A stretch of 64,000 nt of DNA. Source: Cytobacillus massiliigabonensis. Its GTDB lineage: Bacteria; Bacillota; Bacilli; Bacillales; Cytobacillaceae. This document shows positions 45,612-54,006 of this stretch, piece after piece (within the stretch, counting starts at the first letter, position 1; each line of letters starts with the position of its first letter). Under the pieces are notes generated by a model that saw only the letters and a list, made by a program, of their open reading frames with translations, did no database searches and had not been told where the DNA came from. Made by a program: the position numbers and the translations under genes. Location of the stretch: NCBI RefSeq assembly GCF_900199725.1, contig NZ_LT904904.1, positions 282,412-346,411 of the forward strand. The letters run 5' to 3'.

Positions 45612-46684
45612 AGCGTGTATTATCTGGCTTGATCATTTTATGTGCTATGGTTGGAGCGGGCTGTTCAAAAACAGAAGAGAGGGGATTGGAAGAGGATCGA
45701 GAAGCCAGCCTTCCTTATAAGGAACCGGAAGTGATTGCAGATGAGCTGCAAATTCCTTGGTCGATTGATCAAAGTGAAGGCATCTTCTATCTGTCCGAAA
45801 GACCGGGGCATATTGTGAGAATAGAAGATGGCAGAACGGAACGTCAGAAGGCAGTTCTTGAGAAGCCATTGGCAACCGCTGCAGAGGCAGGACTGTTAGG
45901 TTTTGTATTGTCACCTGATTTTTCCAAAACAAAAGAAGCATTTGCCTATTATACATATACGGACGGCTCAAGTCAGTATAACCGAATCATCCTTTTAAAG
46001 CTAGACAATGGAACTTGGAAGGAAACAAAGCTTCTAATGGACCGAATACCAAGCGGTCAGTTTCATCACGGGGGAAGACTTGAGATAGGACCAGATAACA
46101 AACTTTATGCCACAACTGGTGATGCATCCTATGAACCAGAGATTGCACAGGACATCCAATCTCTAGGCGGGAAAATTTTGAGAATGAATCTTGATGGGAC
46201 GATTCCTGACGATAATCCTATAAAAGAGTCATACGTGTATAGCTATGGACATCGAAACCCACAAGGACTGACATGGGCACTAGACGGGACGCTATACGAA
46301 AGTGAGCATGGGCCCTCAGCAAATGATGAAGTGAATCTCATTCAGCAAGGTCATAATTACGGCTGGCCGATAATTGTAGGAAAAGAGGGCAAAGAGGGGA
46401 TGGAGACCCCTTTGTTTACTTCAGGTGACAGCTCCACATGGGCACCTTCTGGCATGGCATTTTATGAAGGGAAGCTATACGTTGCTGCTCTGAGGGGCAA
46501 TGTCGTGTTAGAATTTGATTTAAAATCGAAGAAGATGCGAGAAGTAATTACCGGTCTCGGCCGAATTCGAGATGTGTATATAAAGGACGAATTCCTTTAT
46601 TTTGTCAGCAATAATACGGATGGACGCGGCACTCCTCTGGAGAAGGATGACAAGCTTTATCAAATCCCGCTAGCTGAACTTTAA
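45608..46684 (+). CDS. PQQ-dependent aldose dehydrogenase-like lipoprotein (GSDH family)
   Basis: A 358-aa lipoprotein (signal ending MVGAGC, Cys 19) with a six-bladed propeller of the soluble glucose/sorbosone dehydrogenase family. Motifs seen: FHHGGRLEIGPDNKLY with the catalytic His, SYGHRNPQGLTW, ESEHGPSANDEVN and GHNYGWP. It probably oxidises aldose sugars at the cell surface if PQQ is available; many bacilli lack PQQ synthesis, so the cofactor is uncertain. Translationally coupled (ATGA) to the HAD phosphatase. Confidence 0.85.
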   Translation: MKRVLSGLIILCAMVGAGCSKTEERGLEEDREASLPYKEPEVIADELQIPWSIDQSEGIFYLSERPGHIVRIEDGRTERQKAVLEKPLATAAEAGLLGFVLSPDFSKTKEAFAYYTYTDGSSQYNRIILLKLDNGTWKETKLLMDRIPSGQFHHGGRLEIGPDNKLYATTGDASYEPEIAQDIQSLGGKILRMNLDGTIPDDNPIKESYVYSYGHRNPQGLTWALDGTLYESEHGPSANDEVNLIQQGHNYGWPIIVGKEGKEGMETPLFTSGDSSTWAPSGMAFYEGKLYVAALRGNVVLEFDLKSKKMREVITGLGRIRDVYIKDEFLYFVSNNTDGRGTPLEKDDKLYQIPLAEL

Positions 46685-46729
46685 GAAAAGGCATGTTCTT
46701 TTCCAAGCAGATGTAGAAAATAAAGGCTG

Positions 46730-46766
46730 ATTAAAAATCCTGTGTGGATATACAGGATTTTTTCTT
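46730..46766 (+). terminator. Intrinsic terminator
   Basis: AAAATCCTGT / ACAGGATTTT stem followed by TTTC, after the aldose dehydrogenase-like gene. Confidence 0.75.
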
Positions 46767-46915
46767 GTTCCATAATCGGGACGGATTGTTGAAGATTGAA
46801 GATCTGAGCAATAGTACTGAAAAAATAAATTGCAGAATAATCATAATTATATTGAAGACAATGAGTTTTTGAACTTCAGCAACGTGGAAGGTTAATGAAT
46901 ATCAAATAATGGGGG

Positions 46916-47989
46916 ATGTCTGTGCAAACAAAACAAAGTGAAAAAGGTATCCGTTCAATTGAAAAGTCATTCATAAAACAAGTACAAAAAGACAAAAATT
47001 TAAAGAGTGCATTTTTACTAATTCATTCAGAAAAGAAAGGCATCCATTTAAATATTGCAGAAGGGGCAATGAATCCAAAACAGCCAGCTTATATGGCAAG
47101 CGTAGGAAAAATATTCACGTCAGTATTGATTAGTATTTTATATGAAAATGGTCAATTATCATTCGAAGACGGTATTATCAAATATTTAGATCGAGAATTA
47201 GTCAAAGACCTTCATGTTTATAAAGGAAAGGATTATACGAATGACATTTTAATTAAACATCTCCTAAATCAAACGTCTGGTTTGTATGATAATTTCCGCC
47301 CATTACTGCAAAAAGTTCTAGATGATCCAGACTTTAATATAACCCCACAAGAAGCAATCATTTGGGCAAAAACACATCAAAAACCTCATTTTCCTCCCGG
47401 AAACGGTTTTAAATACACCGATACAAACTATCATCTATTAGGATTAATTATAGAAAAAATAACAAGTATCCCTTTTCATGAAGTGATGAAACAATATATT
47501 TTTCAGCCCCTAGGTATGATGAATTCATCTGTACTGCACTATTCTCATCCATTAGACCAAGATACCCAGCATGTAGCAGACTTTTATGTTAATAAAACCA
47601 GCATAACAAATCACAAAGGATATGCGGGTCTAGACTATGCTGGCGGTGGTGTAGTATCTACAGGAGAAGATATGCTGAAATTTATGAAAGCGTTAGTATC
47701 CTATCAATTAGTGAAAAAGGAAACACTTGAAAAGATGATGAACGATAAAGCGAAGTATGGTGTAGGAATTGAGTATGGTTATGGCATTATGCAATTTAAA
47801 ACAGTTCCACTGCTCATGCCAAAAATATTTAATGCTTGGGGACATGCAGGTGCTACAGGAGCATATATGTTTTATCACCCAAAGCTAGAAACTTATATAA
47901 TTGGTACGTTTAATGACTTTTCCTATGAAAGAAAAGGAGTTAGGTTTATGTTAATAAAAGTAATAAACCAATTGAGAAAAATGAAATGA
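46916..47989 (+). CDS. Serine hydrolase, beta-lactamase/penicillin-binding class C family
   Basis: A 357-aa protein without a clear signal peptide. The catalytic SxxK is SVGK at residue 62. The second motif reads Y167-T-D, with Asp where class C beta-lactamases have Asn (YxN), as in many esterase-like members. The third-motif region near WGHAGATGAY carries HxG in place of KTG. It is probably a peptidase or esterase rather than a drug-resistance enzyme. ATG 46916 or GTG 46922 could be the start; GGGGG lies just upstream. Codon use is more A/T-rich than its neighbours. Confidence 0.8.
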   Translation: MSVQTKQSEKGIRSIEKSFIKQVQKDKNLKSAFLLIHSEKKGIHLNIAEGAMNPKQPAYMASVGKIFTSVLISILYENGQLSFEDGIIKYLDRELVKDLHVYKGKDYTNDILIKHLLNQTSGLYDNFRPLLQKVLDDPDFNITPQEAIIWAKTHQKPHFPPGNGFKYTDTNYHLLGLIIEKITSIPFHEVMKQYIFQPLGMMNSSVLHYSHPLDQDTQHVADFYVNKTSITNHKGYAGLDYAGGGVVSTGEDMLKFMKALVSYQLVKKETLEKMMNDKAKYGVGIEYGYGIMQFKTVPLLMPKIFNAWGHAGATGAYMFYHPKLETYIIGTFNDFSYERKGVRFMLIKVINQLRKMK

Positions 47990-48001
47990 AAGAAATGAAC
48001 T

Positions 48002-48060
48002 TCTTACACAAAGAAAGGGTGCAATTCTGCAGCAAGAATTGCACTCTTTCTTTGTGTAAG
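48002..48060. terminator. Very long hairpin after serine hydrolase gene
   Basis: CTTACACAAAGAAAGGGTGC... and its complement give a perfect stem of about 26 bp with a 6-nt loop (GCAGCA). It starts about 13 bp after the stop codon. It lacks a clean T tract beyond the stem, so termination is likely but not certain. Confidence 0.6.
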
Positions 48061-48267
48061 GCCATATTGTGAAATGACAATGAAGGAAACAGCTGAGTTT
48101 TATACATCTCAAGCCCTAGCTTAAAATATAGCTCAGGTCCATTAACAGGATTTCATTCGCACAGTAAGATAGGAATATAAAGGAAGCAGCGGACGAATGT
48201 ATATAAAATAAAAATTTCAATATTGGTTTACTTTCAATAATTATGAAGAAAGATATGGAGTGAGAAT

Positions 48268-48516
48268 ATGAAAAAGCTATGGCTATTTTGGTGGATTGCT
48301 AACACTTTTTGGGCTGCCATTTTTGTAGCAGGTACAGCCTTCGTTTGGCTAAGGGAGGTTGATGGCGCAGGTGCTATTCAAACGCTTGAGGCAAAATTAG
48401 CTTCATTTATCGTTTTATTAATCGCGTTTATATTCCCGGTAATCATTCAAGTTGTATGGCTAATTGTTAACTTGGTCATTAACAGTAATAATAAAACTAA
48501 AATTCAGCAAGTATAA
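48268..48516 (+). CDS. Two-helix membrane protein, DUF3923-like
   Basis: An 82-aa protein with two membrane helices (residues ~5-28 and ~45-72) separated by LREVDGAGAIQTLEAKLAS. The V-DGAG-x-Q-T-L-E segment recalls the DUF3923 family of bacilli, which has no known function. Followed closely by a terminator. Confidence 0.65.
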   Translation: MKKLWLFWWIANTFWAAIFVAGTAFVWLREVDGAGAIQTLEAKLASFIVLLIAFIFPVIIQVVWLIVNLVINSNNKTKIQQV

Positions 48517-48576
48517 AAGGGAATGATGTATATAAGAAATTTGCAAACGATCAGACGCTTTTTTGAAGAAAGAACA

Positions 48577-48620
48577 AAGCCCAAGTTCTCAGTTTTATTC
48601 TGAGAACTTGGGCTTTGCTT
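48577..48620 (+). terminator. Intrinsic terminator
   Basis: AAGCCCAAGTTCTCAG / CTGAGAACTTGGGCTT, a 16-bp perfect stem with T-rich loop and T-rich 3' side. Confidence 0.8.
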
Positions 48621-48764
48621 TATTGTAATTTCCTTATTATTGAAAATCCTCATTCCTTGATGCTGCCCCAAGAAGGATCCTCCACTCATTGTTATAATTA
48701 GAACATCAAAGGGATATAGGGCAAACTTATCTGGTTATTACCGTTGCCCCATATCTATATTTAA

Positions 48765-48852
48765 AATGAAAGTTTCGGGATTACCACTATACAGCTTCTC
48801 AAGCGATGTTTTGCCAGCCACATTCACATTGACTTGTTAAGTCTACCATGGT
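48765..48852 (-). pseudogene. Decayed duplicate fragment of the anti-sigma factor gene
   Basis: Bases 48765-48852 align with 49572-49668 inside the neighbouring anti-sigma gene. Shared runs include TATACAGCTT, TCAAG and TTGACTTGTT in the same order and spacing. In the fragment the frame contains stops (read on the minus strand it gives a broken version of TPMTAEQVKVDEVGEATLEKLYSAF). It ends just before the stop codon of the intact gene. This is a remnant of a tandem duplication or of a deleted paralogue. Confidence 0.65.
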
Positions 48853-48854
48853 GT

Positions 48855-49892
48855 TTAAGTTTTGTGTTCGATAACTTGTAATACTTTCGGTTCAATCGCT
48901 TTTAATAATTGTTCCGTTGGTTGATTATTTTTAGGAATCTCTCCATCTTGCTCAGCTTGAATTTGACTTTCAGCCTGTGTTTTTGCAATCACGTCAATCA
49001 CTTGTTGTTTAGAGACATTTTTAGATGCTGCAATCTCCACAACAGATTTCCCTTTTGCTAATTCTTGTTTTAATTCTGTCGGGTTCATTTTTAGTAAAGA
49101 AAAGAGTTTTTCATCATTTATAAAGGCATCAGCAGTATAATCAGGCTTCCCATTTAATGAGAAGAAACCTTCTACTTGAATGTTTGAAGTTGTTGTCTCA
49201 CCTCCGATAAGAGAAACACTGATTGTATTGTCCTGAACAAATACCTGGTAGAATGGTGTTTTTGATCCCTTTTTAATGTAATTCAACATAAATGTTTTTT
49301 GATCCGGGTTCTCCATTTGCTCCATAGTAAACTCGTACTCTTCGATGTTGCCATACATTTTTTCAATGAGAGTATCTGCCTTCGCCTTGATTTCCTGATC
49401 AGTTAAAGTAATGAGTGGCTTCTCTTTAGGCTCCCAATTCTCTTGATTCACGTGTTCAATCTCACCCGTAATACTGTTTGTATGAAGGGTAAGCTTTTTG
49501 CTGGTTCCGCCTTTTTCCTGCAGGATGATGCTTGTTTGGACACCTTGAACGTAGCTTGCATCAATAATCTCAAACGATTTTGTTTCAGGAAATGCGCTAT
49601 ACAGCTTTTCAAGTGTTGCTTCGCCGACCTCATCCACCTTGACTTGTTCAGCGGTCATTGGTGTTCTTGTAAGCATTTCAATCAGGGGAGGGGCCGCAAA
49701 TGCAGCGGTTGGTATCAAAATTGCAGCAGCAGCTATGCCGCCAATTAATCGTTTTTTCATGGTTTTTTCTCTCCTTTTTCGTTGCAAATATTGAGAATAT
49801 GAATGTTCTACTCGTTTGGAAATGGCCGTAGGGCACTCCATAGTTTCTGCCTGTTTGTGCAGATGTTCACGGATTTTGCGTTCAATAGTCAT
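48855..49892 (-). CDS. Anti-sigma factor-like membrane protein
   Basis: A 345-aa protein: cytoplasmic N-terminus of ~50 residues (MTIERKIREHLHKQAETM), one membrane helix (RLIGGIAAAAILIPTAAFA) and a ~250-residue outside domain. A helix-turn-helix-like stretch near the end (ELAKGKSVVEIAASKNVSKQQVIDVIAK) recalls small repeats of bacillary extracellular proteins. Its start codon lies inside the last codons of the sigma gene (11-bp overlap). Gene order and topology make it the cognate anti-sigma factor, although it lacks a zinc-binding HxxxCxxC motif. A longer frame to 50015 is a shadow of the sigma gene. Confidence 0.72.
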   Translation of the reverse strand: MTIERKIREHLHKQAETMECPTAISKRVEHSYSQYLQRKRREKTMKKRLIGGIAAAAILIPTAAFAAPPLIEMLTRTPMTAEQVKVDEVGEATLEKLYSAFPETKSFEIIDASYVQGVQTSIILQEKGGTSKKLTLHTNSITGEIEHVNQENWEPKEKPLITLTDQEIKAKADTLIEKMYGNIEEYEFTMEQMENPDQKTFMLNYIKKGSKTPFYQVFVQDNTISVSLIGGETTTSNIQVEGFFSLNGKPDYTADAFINDEKLFSLLKMNPTELKQELAKGKSVVEIAASKNVSKQQVIDVIAKTQAESQIQAEQDGEIPKNNQPTEQLLKAIEPKVLQVIEHKT

Positions 49893-50457
49893 TGATCTTT
49901 TCCATCCTTTCCGGGGGGAGAATCCTTTTATTTTTTCGAAGCGACTGAAGTGCCGCATGATATCTGGACTTGACCGTACCCAGCGGAATATCGAGCAATG
50001 TCGCGATTTCCTCAAGAGTATAGTCGTGATAAAAGCGGAGGATAATTACCGCTCGCTGTTTGTCGGTCAGTTTTTGGAGTGCTTGCGATATCAATTGGTT
50101 TGTCCCATCTGTCAACACTGCAGGTTGATCCCAATGAGACTCTTCCTGTGAGAAGCCACGGATGCGTTCAAAAATTCGGAATCTCCGCCAGCTCTTGACC
50201 CGAAATCTTTGCACTTGACGGATTACCAATCCGTGTAGCCAAAAGTGGAAAGGACGGTTCGTATCGTAGTTAGAAAGTGAGGTCCACATTTGCATATAGA
50301 TCTCATTCATGACATCTTCTCGATCCTGCGGATGATCCACCATAAAGCAGACTGTCCGGTAGACATCCTGATAGGTTGCATTATATATCGTATGAAATGC
50401 CTGTTGATCCCCAGCTTTCATTTTTGTGAGTAATTGGTACATATATTCACTTTGCAT
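49882..50457 (-). CDS. ECF-type RNA polymerase sigma factor
   Basis: A 191-aa group-4 sigma factor: region 2 at residues ~20-85 (FHTIYNATYQDVYRTVCFMV, EDVMNEIYMQMW) and region 4 at ~125-180 (LTDKQRAVIILRFYHDYTLEEIATLLDIPLGTVKSRYHAAL). Region 3 is absent as in ECF factors. AGGAGG lies 10 nt before the ATG. A GAACC element 59-63 bp upstream on the same strand could be the -35 of an autoregulated promoter, but no clear matching -10 was found. Regulon unknown. Confidence 0.88.
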   Translation of the reverse strand: MQSEYMYQLLTKMKAGDQQAFHTIYNATYQDVYRTVCFMVDHPQDREDVMNEIYMQMWTSLSNYDTNRPFHFWLHGLVIRQVQRFRVKSWRRFRIFERIRGFSQEESHWDQPAVLTDGTNQLISQALQKLTDKQRAVIILRFYHDYTLEEIATLLDIPLGTVKSRYHAALQSLRKNKRILPPERMEKINDY

Positions 50458-51004
50458 TCAGAGGGCCCTCCTGAGTAAGCAGCTTACACACTATATTGTC
50501 TCTCTATTAGAAAAAGGTTCGGTTATTTTCTTATTTTTTGCAAACGGTTGAGTGCAAGAGGCAATCGGTCCGGAAAACTCGACCAATCATAGATAAATTA
50601 GGTTCGTTTTCAAAACTAAAAAAAGATCTTTTTTGTAAGATTATATCTCTTATGAAGTATGACTTCGCCGCGTATAAGGTGGTTTAAACAAAAAAAGTGG
50701 CAATGAATGGCTCCGCCGGAGAACTTTGATTTTTGGAAAACGTGGTGAATTAAGTGAGCGAGGTATACAAGATCAACTATAAAGAGCTAGTGCATATGGA
50801 ACAATGTGTATTTAGCGAAGCTATGGAAAACTTCTCTATATTTTTGAATTGCTGAATACTTTGTACGCAGGTTTTGTCTTGCTGTAAAATAATTTACATT
50901 TCAAATTTCGAGAAATTATATAAATTTTTTTCAGATTTACCGCCACAAACCTGTCTGCTTTTGTCGAAGGGTATATTGAAAATCAGATCAGGAGGGAAAC
51001 ATCT
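50458..51004. other. Intergenic region, mostly unassigned
   Basis: 547 bp between divergent sigma and secreted-protein genes. It holds the sigma-gene leader with a GTAAGC/GCTTAC palindrome (50474-50486), a CTCCG/CGGAG palindrome (50711-50721) and a possible 33-codon frame starting GTG 50754 and stopping at 50855 that lacks a good ribosome site. I see no RNA gene or riboswitch core. Confidence 0.5.
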
Positions 51005-52312
51005 ATGAAAATTAAAAAATCACTACTAAGCGGTGCAGCAGCATCAGCACTTCTTCTTTCTACTTTAGGAACTGGCGCTGCATATGCAAATGAGAATGCA
51101 GTTAATCCAGTCACAACAGATACAGAAGAAGCAGTTAATGCTGATGTAAACGATGAAGCAGCAGCGATAGAAGAAAATCCAGCTGATGAAGAAGCTACTG
51201 CAGAAGAAGTGGCTGTGGATGAGGAAGTTGCAACAGAGGAAGAGTCAACTGAAGAAAATCCTGTTACTGAAGAAGATGGCACAGAAACAACAGAAGAAAC
51301 GGATCAAAAGCAAGAAGAGGTACCGGATTTGGTTCCTGGAGATTTCTTCTACTTTGTAAAAACGATGATGGAAAAAGTAAGACTTGCTGTCACAGTTGAT
51401 GATTATAAGGAAGCTCGTCTTTTAGCTGATTTTGCTGCTGAGCGTATTGCGGAAGCAAATGCTTTGCTTGCAGAGGGCAAAACTGATGAGGCAACATCAC
51501 TTTTAGAAGAGGCAATTGCTACTCAAAAGGAAGCTACTGACAGTCTAGCAGAATCAGAAGAAATTGCTGGTGAAGATACAGAAGTGACGGAGGAAGCTGC
51601 GGATGAAACTGAAGTAACTGAAGATCAGGCAGCTGAAGACACGGAAGCACCAGCAGAAACAACGGAAGGCAAAGAAGTTGCGGCAGAAGATGAAAAGACA
51701 GAAGATGAAGTAGAAGTCAAACTTGCTCAAAACATTGATGCATTAGCTGCGGCATTGTCACATGTTAAAAACCCGAAAGCTCAATTAGCATTAATGAAAA
51801 ATATTCAAAAGTCTTTTGCGAAATTAGACAAAAAACTTGCAAAGCTTGAAGCAAAAGCAGAAAAATTCGCAGTTGAAACTACTGTTGATGATAAAGCAGT
51901 TGAGGAAGCAGCAGATAATGAAGCTGCGGCAACAGAAGAAACCTCAGTAGAAGAAGCAACAAAGGAAACAGCAGTTGAAGAAGCAGAAACTGAAGAAACA
52001 GTAGTAGAAGAAGCAGCAGAGGAAACAGCGGTAGAAGAACCAGTAAAAGATGAACAAGCTGAGACTGAAGTTACAGAAGAAACTAAAGAAACTGCTGTTG
52101 TTGCTCCAGGATTAGCTAAGAAAGAAGAAGCAAAGGCTAAGGCTGCAGAAAAACGTACTGAAAGTAAGGCAACAGGTGCTGCTAAAAAGCAAAAAGTTCA
52201 AGAAAAGCAAGATGATAAACAACAAGCAAATGAAAAGAAACATAACGGCCAAAATAGAGGCAATGAAAATAAGAAAGACCATGGGAAAGGAAACGAAAAA
52301 TCCCATTCATAA
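51005..52312 (+). CDS. Secreted acidic repeat protein with DUF5667-like helical domains
   Basis: A 435-aa exported protein: Sec signal with AYA-N cleavage near residue 28, then an extremely Glu/Thr/Ala-rich segment (~30-105). A helical domain starting PGDFFYFVKTMMEKVRLAVTVDDYKEARLLADFAAERI resembles DUF5667. A second acidic spacer, a short helix pair (NIDALAAALSHVKNPKAQLAL), another long acidic spacer (~295-370) and a basic Lys/Gln/Asn tail (HNGQNRGNENKKDHGKGNEKSHS) follow. Low-complexity acidic linkers and a basic end suggest a cell-wall-associated protein. RBS AGGAGG. The role is unknown; control by the adjacent sigma factor is possible but not shown. Confidence 0.8.
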   Translation: MKIKKSLLSGAAASALLLSTLGTGAAYANENAVNPVTTDTEEAVNADVNDEAAAIEENPADEEATAEEVAVDEEVATEEESTEENPVTEEDGTETTEETDQKQEEVPDLVPGDFFYFVKTMMEKVRLAVTVDDYKEARLLADFAAERIAEANALLAEGKTDEATSLLEEAIATQKEATDSLAESEEIAGEDTEVTEEAADETEVTEDQAAEDTEAPAETTEGKEVAAEDEKTEDEVEVKLAQNIDALAAALSHVKNPKAQLALMKNIQKSFAKLDKKLAKLEAKAEKFAVETTVDDKAVEEAADNEAAATEETSVEEATKETAVEEAETEETVVEEAAEETAVEEPVKDEQAETEVTEETKETAVVAPGLAKKEEAKAKAAEKRTESKATGAAKKQKVQEKQDDKQQANEKKHNGQNRGNENKKDHGKGNEKSHS

Positions 52313-52339
52313 GAGGTTGGGACAAACCCATATCTAAGA

Positions 52340-52390
52340 AGATAAAGCCGGTGAAATCTTACGACGAGTAAATTTTCGCCGGCTTTACAT
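52340..52390 (+). terminator. Terminator hairpin
   Basis: AAAGCCGG...TTACG / CG...CCGGCTTT forms a long imperfect stem (AAAGCCGGTGAAATCTTAC with GTAAATTTTCGCCGGCTTT), 30 bp after the secreted-protein gene. Confidence 0.7.
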
Positions 52391-52480
52391 ACTTTTGAAT
52401 AAAAATAAGGTTACCACCCTCATTTCATCTGATAGAAGGGTCCTTATATTTAAAAATAGAATTAGTTTTGTCTTTAGATA

Positions 52481-53119
52481 TTATTCTATTTTCAGGATCG
52501 TTCGAATAATTGGAGTGAGTCCGTTTACAATAAATTCAACAGCAATAACCATAACGATCAGCCCCATTAATCGCATTAAAATATTGTTTCCGGTTTCTCC
52601 TAAAAGATTATAAATACGCGTTGAGTTTACTAAAATGAGATAGGTTACAAAACAGACAATGGAAATGATAATAATTAAGAGTCCTTGAAATACGAAGCTT
52701 TCTGCCGTATCCATCATGAGAATTGCGTTCGTAATCGCCCCGGGTCCGCAAATCATAGGGATGGCAAGAGGTGTGATGGATATATCATTTGTGTAGCTAT
52801 TAACCTCTTTTTCACTGATTTTAGCCCGAACAAGCCTTGCTTGAAGCATATCCTGCCCCATAAGAAAGAAAATGACACCGCCAACGACCTTAAGGCTGTT
52901 GATTGTAATCCCAAAAAACTTGAAAATAAGCTGTCCTGTTACTGCAAACAAAACAAGAATAAGAAAAGAAACAATCGTTGCCTTTCTTGCTGTGCGTTTC
53001 TTCATCTCTTTATCTAAATCAGATGTCATCGAGAGATAAATAGGCATAACACCAAGAGGATTTATAAGAGTAAAGAATGAAGTAAACCCAAGTAAGGCAA
53101 ATGCAAAATACTCGTGCAT
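52481..53119 (-). CDS. MarC family membrane protein
   Basis: A 212-aa, six-helix protein of the MarC/UPF0056 family: SFFTLINPLGVMPIYLSMT at the N-terminus, PLAIPMICGPGAITNAILMM in the middle, and RLMGLIVMVIAVEFIVNGL at the end. The family is annotated as NAAT-type transporters but its role is unsettled. I start at ATG 53119, with GGAGG 6-7 nt upstream; the longer frame to 53185 lacks a site. Confidence 0.87.
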   Translation of the reverse strand: MHEYFAFALLGFTSFFTLINPLGVMPIYLSMTSDLDKEMKKRTARKATIVSFLILVLFAVTGQLIFKFFGITINSLKVVGGVIFFLMGQDMLQARLVRAKISEKEVNSYTNDISITPLAIPMICGPGAITNAILMMDTAESFVFQGLLIIIISIVCFVTYLILVNSTRIYNLLGETGNNILMRLMGLIVMVIAVEFIVNGLTPIIRTILKIE

Positions 53120-53202
53120 AAAAACCTCCAAATTTTTAATAACATATTGTGCTAGTATATCAATATTTGTAAAAAAGCTAAACACGAAGAGTAAGAGAAA
53201 AC

Positions 53203-53231
53203 AAAAAGCCCTATCACTTTGGATAAGGCTA
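53203..53231 (-). terminator. Terminator of nos operon
   Basis: On the minus strand AGCCTTATC / GATAGGGCT stem followed by TTTTTGTTTT, about 75 bp after the last gene of the operon. Confidence 0.75.
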
Positions 53232-53303
53232 ACACTCGTTTTTTATATTTCCACTGCTTGTGTGCGAGTAACTCAACTTTGCCACATTCAATGTCTGATC
53301 TAT

Positions 53304-54002
53304 CTAGGGTGATTCAATAGTTAAATTTAATGATTCTATTTGTGACATGTAGAGCTCTTCGTACTTCTTATCAGTTAAATAGGATATTTCTTGTTCTGCC
53401 GCATCTGGATTCTCCTTTTTAACATCTTCTTTCAGTATATTATAAATTTCCTCTGTTAAAATTCTTTGTTGAAAGTAAGTATTTAATTGAGTATTATATT
53501 CGTCTGATGAGATAGATTCTATTAGCTTCTTAGCTAATTCTGCTTGATCTACCTTTTGTGTAAAGTCATCGATCTTTTTTTGTAAATTTTGTTCGTCTAC
53601 TTTTAGATCTTTTTCCTCTGCAAGAAGAGACATGGAGTACTGTTCAATCATTTTGGATAGATTGACATTATAATTATCATGATATTTGATTTGTTCATCC
53701 CAGTATTTAAGTTTGTCTTCTAATTTCTTACCTGTAAGGCTTTGCTGGTCTTGAAGCCGATTCAATTCAATCTCAACTTTACTCATTAACTCAAAAAATT
53801 TAAGGTCAGCATATGTGTGGGCAATTCCATTAATTGTAACAACTTTGTCTTCATTTGTTAGCTTTTCCAAACTCACATCTTCGTTTTCGGTTTCACTTTT
53901 TTTCTCTTCGCTCGGATTTGAGGAAGTATTTATCTGGCAGCCAGCTAGAAAGCTGCACACATTTATAATTAGCAAGATAGTGAACAATCTTTTTTTACAC
54001 AT
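53304..54002 (-). CDS. SurA/PrsA-N-like lipoprotein at the end of the nos operon
   Basis: A 232-aa lipoprotein (signal ending FLAGC, Cys 22) with a Ser/Glu linker. The body is mainly helical and resembles the SurA/PrsA N-terminal chaperone domain (VVTINGIAHTYADLKFFELMSK, then long helices and a final LTDKKYEELYMSQIESL). It has no PPIase domain. I start at 54002, where GAGG lies 9 nt upstream. It follows the FixH-like gene by 4 bp, so it belongs to the nos operon, possibly as an assembly factor for exported Nos proteins; that is inference. Confidence 0.72.
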   Translation of the reverse strand: MCKKRLFTILLIINVCSFLAGCQINTSSNPSEEKKSETENEDVSLEKLTNEDKVVTINGIAHTYADLKFFELMSKVEIELNRLQDQQSLTGKKLEDKLKYWDEQIKYHDNYNVNLSKMIEQYSMSLLAEEKDLKVDEQNLQKKIDDFTQKVDQAELAKKLIESISSDEYNTQLNTYFQQRILTEEIYNILKEDVKKENPDAAEQEISYLTDKKYEELYMSQIESLNLTIESP

Positions 54003-54006
54003 GCTC

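Larger units (their letters stand above)
48517..48854. other. Intergenic region with terminator and gene remnant
   Basis: A gap of 338 bp. It holds the terminator at 48577-48620, about 140 bp (48620-48764) with nothing recognisable, and a decayed fragment related to the anti-sigma gene at 48765-48850. Confidence 0.6.

Noticed and set aside
46916-47989. Beta-lactam resistance gene
   Set aside because: The SxxK motif is present, but the second motif is YTD, the third is HxG-like and no export signal is clear. A peptidase or esterase role fits better.
49892-50015. N-terminal extension of the anti-sigma protein to 50015
   Set aside because: The extra residues are Arg/Ser-rich, out-of-frame reading of the sigma factor gene. 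The ATG at 49892 begins a normal anti-sigma N-terminus.
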